From: Mucilaginibacter yixingensis
GTDB taxonomy: Bacteria; Bacteroidota; Bacteroidia; Sphingobacteriales; Sphingobacteriaceae
Length of the DNA: 64,000 bases
Reading direction: 5' to 3'
Assembly (NCBI RefSeq): GCF_041080815.1
Contig: NZ_CP160205.1
Coordinates: forward strand, 2,294,001 to 2,358,000
Under the pieces are notes generated by a model. That model was given only the letters and a program-made list of their open reading frames with translations, was not told the DNA's origin and searched no databases. A program made the translations under genes and the position numbers. How positions within the stretch are numbered: position 1 is the first letter of the stretch; each line of letters starts with the position of its first letter. Below, piece by piece: positions 59,766 to 64,000 of the stretch.

Positions 59766-60104
59766 ATGAACTGGTTTAAAGTGCCCGGCGTTGTTTATAC
59801 CCAGGAGCCTTTTATTAAGAAAGTAGTGGCAGGCGGTAAGAGCCTTTGCCTTGTTGGTTATAACGGCGAGGTATTTGCCCTGGCCTCCAGATGCCCGCAC
59901 GCACAGGAGGATATCTCCCGCGGATGGTGTAAAGACGGTAAACTGGTTTGCCCGATCCACCGTTTCTCGTATGATCTGCAGACCGGTCGCGGGAGCCCCG
60001 GACAGAATGATTTTATCCATACCTATCCCGTAAAAATAAAAACAAATGAGATCTATGTGGGCTTTAATACTTGGAAGGAAAACTTAATAAACCTTTTCAA
60101 GTAA
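59766..60104 (+). CDS. small Rieske [2Fe-2S] ferredoxin
   Basis: 112 residues, single domain. The cluster ligands are C43 and H45 (CPHA) and C62 and H65 (CPIHRFSYDLQTGRG). Similar to ferredoxin components of ring-hydroxylating or nitrite reductase systems; no oxygenase partner is adjacent. The TAA stop overlaps the ATG of the next gene (TAATG), so translation of the two may be coupled. Confidence 0.88.
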   Translation: MNWFKVPGVVYTQEPFIKKVVAGGKSLCLVGYNGEVFALASRCPHAQEDISRGWCKDGKLVCPIHRFSYDLQTGRGSPGQNDFIHTYPVKIKTNEIYVGFNTWKENLINLFK

Positions 60105-60532
60105 TGGATACCACTGCTTTAGATATTATAACTTCTGACTTTTATCGCGCGCTGAGTTTCAGAAATCACCCCGATTATGAGCTGAACGCTACCGACATAG
60201 AAGCCTTCTTTTATGGTGATGGTTTTATGATTGATAACGGCTTCAAAGAGCCGGTGATCTATACCGCCGAAAGCTATCTTAAAAATATCATCTCGTTAGT
60301 AGCCGATCGCGAGATAGAAAACTACATGCGCCGGGAATTGAGCGCCCGAACTGAGTTTTTCGGTAAAATAGCTCACCGTACCAGCGTTTATGAATATAGT
60401 TTTGACGATCATCAATTACCCAACCCAACCCGCGGTATAGCCTACATACAGTTTGTTTGGGTTGATGGAAACTGGAAGATTGTATCGATGATTTGGGCCG
60501 ATGAGAATGAGGAGCGGAGGATAGAGGCGTGA
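60104..60532 (+). CDS. NTF2/SnoaL-like small protein
   Basis: 142 residues from MDTTALDIITSDFYRALSF; an ORF start at 60071 in the Rieske gene was rejected. Helix-then-sheet pattern with a terminal AYIQFVWVDGNWKIVSMIWADENEE, like NTF2/SnoaL (cone-shaped fold). This family ranges from hydroxylase small subunits to stress proteins. Coupled to the Rieske protein by a TAATG overlap, which hints at a shared reaction, such as an oxygenase-like one; not proven. Confidence 0.62.
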   Translation: MDTTALDIITSDFYRALSFRNHPDYELNATDIEAFFYGDGFMIDNGFKEPVIYTAESYLKNIISLVADREIENYMRRELSARTEFFGKIAHRTSVYEYSFDDHQLPNPTRGIAYIQFVWVDGNWKIVSMIWADENEERRIEA

Positions 60533-60546
60533 TGCTTTAAACACGC

Positions 60547-60670
60547 TGTCATTTCGAACGAACCAGCAAGGGAATGTGTGGTGGCGTGAGGAGAAATCTT
60601 TTCGGATTAGGATCCCGTTAGATCGCTTCGAAAAGATTTCTCTCTATGCTCCGCTTCGTTCGAAATGACA
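60547..60670. repeat. TGTCATTTCGA-type inverted repeat, best copy
   Basis: TGTCATTTCGAACGAA (60547-60562) and TTCGTTCGAAATGACA (60655-60670) are perfect 16-base arms; inside, GAGAAATCTTTTCG (60591-60604) and CGAAAAGATTTCTC (60629-60642) are perfect 14-base arms. The gap between convergent SnoaL-like and folD genes is almost entirely this element. Related copies: 20968-21088 and 49176-49238. Confidence 0.92.
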
Positions 60671-60701
60671 TGCGGTTGATTGAATATATAGAGGAAACTC
60701 T

Positions 60702-61580
60702 TTAATAAACCTCCCCATTGGCCGAGGCCAGGGTATTACGCAACAAACCGATGATGGTCATCAAACCAACACCACCGGGTACCGGGGTAATCCATGATGC
60801 TTTTGGCGCAACGTTTTCAAAATCAACATCGCCATAAAGTTTGTAGCCAGATTTGGTAGTAGTTGATGTTTCGCGGTTCATACCTACGTCAACTATCACT
60901 GCACCTTCTTTCACCATATCGGCAGTGATAAAGTTTTTCTTGCCGATGGCTACGATCAGGATATCGGCATCCAGCGTAAACTTCTTAATATCTGGTGTAC
61001 GACTATGGCAAATGGTTACCGTACAGTTGCCCGGTTGAGTGTTACGAGCCATCAAAATGCTCATTGGCGAGCCCACAATATTGCTGCGGCCAACTACCAC
61101 GCAATGCTTACCGGCAGTTTCAATACCATACTCTTTCAGCATCAGCGTAATGCCAAAAGGAGTAGCCGGAATAAACGACGGCAGGTTACGTTGCATGCGG
61201 CCCAGGTTAATAGGATGGAAGCCGTCCACGTCTTTCTTATAATCTATGCGCTCGGTAACTTTCTCCGGATCGATGTGTTTTGGTAACGGTAGCTGAACGA
61301 TGATACCGTCGATATCTTCATCGGCGTTCAGTTCGGCAACTTTAGCTAACAGTTCCTCTTGAGTAACATCAGACTCGTAACGTACCAGAGTAGATTTAAA
61401 GCCTACTTTCTCGCAGTTCTTCATTTTGCTGGCCACGTAAGTTTCGCTGCCACCGTCATGGCCAACCAGCACAGCCACCAAATGTGGTTTACGACCGCTC
61501 TTTTCCAGATAAGCCGCTGCCTGCTCAGCAATTTCACCTTTTAATTTTTCTGATACGTATTTACCGTCGAGTAACTGCAT
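60702..61580 (-). CDS. folD: methylenetetrahydrofolate dehydrogenase/cyclohydrolase
   Basis: 292 residues, bifunctional enzyme interconverting methylene- and formyl-tetrahydrofolate, which supplies one-carbon units for purines. [22 protein letters not shown] (38-59) with the catalytic Lys, [42 protein letters not shown] and [15 protein letters not shown] are present. The start codon overlaps the stop of the small upstream gene (TAATG). Confidence 0.96.
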   Translation of the reverse strand: MQLLDGKYVSEKLKGEIAEQAAAYLEKSGRKPHLVAVLVGHDGGSETYVASKMKNCEKVGFKSTLVRYESDVTQEELLAKVAELNADEDIDGIIVQLPLPKHIDPEKVTERIDYKKDVDGFHPINLGRMQRNLPSFIPATPFGITLMLKEYGIETAGKHCVVVGRSNIVGSPMSILMARNTQPGNCTVTICHSRTPDIKKFTLDADILIVAIGKKNFITADMVKEGAVIVDVGMNRETSTTTKSGYKLYGDVDFENVAPKASWITPVPGGVGLMTIIGLLRNTLASANGEVY

Positions 61581-61912
61581 TATTTTAATTCTTTAAGTAA
61601 GTGGTTTGGTAAGGGTTTAAGATCTAGTTCGATCAATTCAGTGCGTTTTACTATCAAAATAATTGGTCTTTTTTTCAAAGACAACCTGGTTCCGTTTTGC
61701 TTATTAATACAGTCAAGGATATTTTCGAACGTTTTGCCGTTAGTCAACAGTGCTTTGATTACGCTTGATGACTCTTTCTCATCAAAACATTGCACATGAT
61801 ATTTAGGAACGTTGTTTTCATAAACGATCCATTCCCCGTAGGCAAAGTCGCTCAGTTCAATTAAGCTCCTGCTACCTGTAAGCGATCTATATGTAGTTTG
61901 TCTGTATAACAT
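61580..61912 (-). CDS. hypothetical protein upstream of and coupled to folD
   Basis: 110 residues from [17 protein letters not shown] (an earlier in-frame Met, ten codons up, is less likely). Soluble, with a basic middle ([15 protein letters not shown]) and a C-terminal [15 protein letters not shown]. Its stop TAA overlaps the folD ATG, so folD translation may be coupled. Between lepA and folD on the same strand. Not recognised. Confidence 0.6.
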   Translation of the reverse strand: MLYRQTTYRSLTGSRSLIELSDFAYGEWIVYENNVPKYHVQCFDEKESSSVIKALLTNGKTFENILDCINKQNGTRLSLKKRPIILIVKRTELIELDLKPLPNHLLKELK

Positions 61913-61951
61913 AACCAAACAGCCCCAGTTAAGGGGCTGCAAGGGAAAATA

Positions 61952-63739
61952 TTAGTCTAATTTCAAAACGGCCATAAACGCGCTCTGTGGTATTTCCACG
62001 TTGCCAACCTGGCGCATACGTTTTTTACCGGCCTTCTGTTTTTCCAACAGTTTACGCTTACGCGAGATGTCACCACCATAACACTTGGCGGTTACGTCTT
62101 TACGCATGGCTTTTACAGTCTCGCGGGCGATAATTTTGGCACCGATCGAGGCCTGTATCACAATTTCAAATTGCTGACGTGGCAGCAGTTCTTTCAGCTT
62201 TTCGCAGATCTTTTTACCAAAGTCGTACGAGTTACTGCGGTGGATCAATGACGACAAAGCATCCACCGGCTCACTATTCAAACGAATATCCAGTTTTACC
62301 AGGTCGCTCTGGCGGTAGCCGGTCTGGTGATAATCAAACGAGGCGTAGCCTTTGGAGATGGTTTTCAACTTATCATAAAAATCAAATACGATCTCACCCA
62401 TCGGCATCTCAAAGATCAGCTCAACACGGTCTGACGTCAGATACGATTGGTTAACGATCATCCCCCGTTTCTGGATACAAAGCGACATCACCGGGCCCAC
62501 AAACTCACTTTTGGTAATGATAGTGGCCTTTATAAACGGCTCTTCCACAAAATCAATTTTACTTGGATCGGGCAGGTCGCTCGGGTTATTTACCAACAGT
62601 TCCTCGCCTTTTGTAGTGAAAGCTTTGTATGACACGTTGGGAACGGTGGTAATCACCGTCATATCGAACTCGCGCTCCAAACGCTCCTGGATGATCTCCA
62701 TGTGCAGCATCCCCAGGAAACCACAACGAAAACCAAAGCCCAGCGCTGCCGATGATTCTGGTTCAAAAACCAGCGAGGCATCGTTCAGTTGCAGTTTGGC
62801 CATGCTTTCGCGCAGTTCTTCGTAATCCTCGGTGTCAACTGGGTAAATGCCGGCAAAAACCATTGGTTTCACCTCTTCAAAACCTTGTATCCCTTCGGCG
62901 CAGGGACGGTCTACCGTAGTAATGGTATCACCTACTTTTACTTCTTTCGCTTCTTTTATACCGGAGATGATGTAACCTACATCACCTGTCTTAATTACGT
63001 CTTTGGGTAGCTGGTTCAGCTTTAAAGTACCTACTTCGTCGGCAAAATACTGGCGTTCGGTAGCAACAAATTTCACCCTGTCACCTTTCCTTATTTCACC
63101 ATTCACTACTTTAAAGTAAGCGATGATGCCACGGAAAGAGTTAAATACCGAGTCGAAAATAAGGGCCTGCAGCGGCGCTGTCGGGTCGCCAACAGGGGCA
63201 GGTACACGCTCTACAATAGCACGCAGAATATCATGCACGCCCATGCCGGTTTTACCAGATGCAGCCAGGATATCTTCACGTTTACAACCAATCAGGTCAA
63301 CAATCTGGTCTTTTACTTCCTCTGGCATAGCGCCCGGAAGGTCCATCTTGTTTAATACGGGGATAATTTCAAGGTCGTTCTCTAACGCCAGATAAAGATT
63401 AGAGATGGTTTGTGCCTGTATACCTTGCGATGCATCTACAATAAGCAGTGCGCCCTCGCAGGCAGCAATTGAACGCGAAACCTCGTAGCTAAAATCTACG
63501 TGTCCCGGAGTGTCAATCAGGTTTAAAACATATTTCTGACCATCAAGCACATAGTCCATTTGTATGGCGTGGCTTTTAATGGTGATACCGCGTTCGCGTT
63601 CCAGATCCATATCATCCAGCAACTGAGCTTGTGCCTCGCGCTTGGTGATGGTTTCAGTGTACTCCAATAACCTGTCGGCCAGAGTACTCTTGCCGTGGTC
63701 AATGTGTGCAATGATACAAAAATTACGTATGTGCTCCAT
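61952..63739 (-). CDS. lepA: elongation factor 4
   Basis: 595 residues from [28 protein letters not shown]; the in-frame extension upstream was rejected because it crosses the promoter box. Ribosomal GTPase that back-translocates stalled ribosomes. G1 AHIDHGKS (11-18), [36 protein letters not shown], and the EF4-specific C-terminal domain ending [25 protein letters not shown] are complete. The normal length is about 595-600. lepA is first in a unit with the unknown gene and folD. Confidence 0.97.
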   Translation of the reverse strand: MEHIRNFCIIAHIDHGKSTLADRLLEYTETITKREAQAQLLDDMDLERERGITIKSHAIQMDYVLDGQKYVLNLIDTPGHVDFSYEVSRSIAACEGALLIVDASQGIQAQTISNLYLALENDLEIIPVLNKMDLPGAMPEEVKDQIVDLIGCKREDILAASGKTGMGVHDILRAIVERVPAPVGDPTAPLQALIFDSVFNSFRGIIAYFKVVNGEIRKGDRVKFVATERQYFADEVGTLKLNQLPKDVIKTGDVGYIISGIKEAKEVKVGDTITTVDRPCAEGIQGFEEVKPMVFAGIYPVDTEDYEELRESMAKLQLNDASLVFEPESSAALGFGFRCGFLGMLHMEIIQERLEREFDMTVITTVPNVSYKAFTTKGEELLVNNPSDLPDPSKIDFVEEPFIKATIITKSEFVGPVMSLCIQKRGMIVNQSYLTSDRVELIFEMPMGEIVFDFYDKLKTISKGYASFDYHQTGYRQSDLVKLDIRLNSEPVDALSSLIHRSNSYDFGKKICEKLKELLPRQQFEIVIQASIGAKIIARETVKAMRKDVTAKCYGGDISRKRKLLEKQKAGKKRMRQVGNVEIPQSAFMAVLKLD

Positions 63740-63747
63740 TTGAACTG

Positions 63748-63755
63748 CAAAAATA
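63748..63755 (-). promoter_or_regulatory. TAnnTTTG box for lepA
   Basis: The minus strand reads TATTTTTG, eight bases before the lepA ATG. Confidence 0.5.
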
Positions 63756-63821
63756 GTTTTTTGCCGCAATAAATTAGTATCAATTAACGGATTTGCCTAA
63801 CTTAGTTAGCCATTTACACCT

Positions 63822-64000
63822 ATGAAAAAAATTTTATTGCTTGCAGCTGTGCTGATGCCAATGGTTACATTGGCGCAGACTATCAAAGAATACAAAGCCA
63901 TTAACGGCGTTACTTATCATCTTAATGATACCGTTCGCCTTGGAAAAGGATCAAAAGACACCGGCGGATTTCTTTATATTGAAGATAGGGGGTTGGGGTT
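63822..64000 (+). CDS. secreted protein, N-terminal part only
   Basis: 59 codons are visible and the gene leaves the window to the right. MKKILLLAAVLMPMVTLAQ is a signal peptide with a cut after residue 19. The following TIKEYKAINGVTYHLNDTVRLGKGSKDTGGFLYIEDRG is not assigned to a family. It is divergent from lepA with 82 bases between start codons. Confidence 0.7.
   Translation, partial: MKKILLLAAVLMPMVTLAQTIKEYKAINGVTYHLNDTVRLGKGSKDTGGFLYIEDRGLG

Overview
The window is a chromosomal segment of a Bacteroidota bacterium, most likely of the Sphingobacteriaceae (Pedobacter/Mucilaginibacter type). The pointers are the gliding gene gldC, a PorE-like type IX secretion protein, a bTHX ribosomal protein gene, PKD/Ig-like surface proteins, a fused SpmA-SpmB protein, few Shine-Dalgarno sites and many TAnnTTTG promoter boxes just before start codons. 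The content is mostly conserved housekeeping; no rRNA operon, phage, classical IS element or CRISPR array was seen.

Layout. 1-2.1 kb: two secreted surface proteins. 2.4-10.7 kb: bTHX, DUF4126, a TetR regulator, two OsmC proteins, SpmAB fusion, DinB pair, OmpA porin. 10.7-13.6 kb: bifunctional nuclease, ETF alpha and beta, TPR protein. 13.6-22.3 kb: chromate transporter, CutC, WYL regulator, Asp/Glu racemase, dihydroorotase, DEAD helicase, GldC, MFS transporter. 22.6-24.8 kb: serC-serA. 25-31.8 kb: MBL/beta-CASP protein, SAM hydrolase, PhoH, a four-helix (S23/IVP) protein, purC, STAS protein, RNase Z. 31.9 kb: tRNA-Gln(CUG). 32-39.9 kb: GH88/105 hydrolase, purK-purE, a large conserved unknown, nuoA-nuoB, a flavoprotein. 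39.9-49.1 kb: two tandem GT87-like proteins, threonine aldolase, HscA-like Hsp70, a metalloprotease/propeller/barrel protein. 49.3-58.8 kb: dnaB, TrmH-family methyltransferase, mannose-1-P guanylyltransferase, recQ, PorE-like protein, queE. 59-64 kb: lipoprotein-Rieske-NTF2 cluster, lepA-unknown-folD, and a partial secreted protein.

Pathway links: serC and serA make serine; purC, purK and purE cover consecutive steps of purine synthesis, with folD supplying one-carbon units and pyrC serving pyrimidines; nuoAB and ETF feed respiration; gldC and the PorE-like protein belong to gliding/type IX secretion.

The most unusual feature is intergenic. At least nine places carry repeat arms built from in-phase degenerate 7-base words (8-base in one case), usually as an inverted pair with a short loop and often starting on or within a few bases of a stop codon. 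Different loci use different words (ATGAACC, AGTCATT, ATTTCGG, ACTCACC, AGTCCGGA types) but the same architecture. At 29.0-29.4 kb one such pair encloses a complete four-helix S23/IVP-family gene instead of a short loop, which suggests that this protein family and the heptad repeats belong together. Two further inverted repeat families (TGTCATTTCGA and TCATTGCGAGG types) fill convergent gene junctions.
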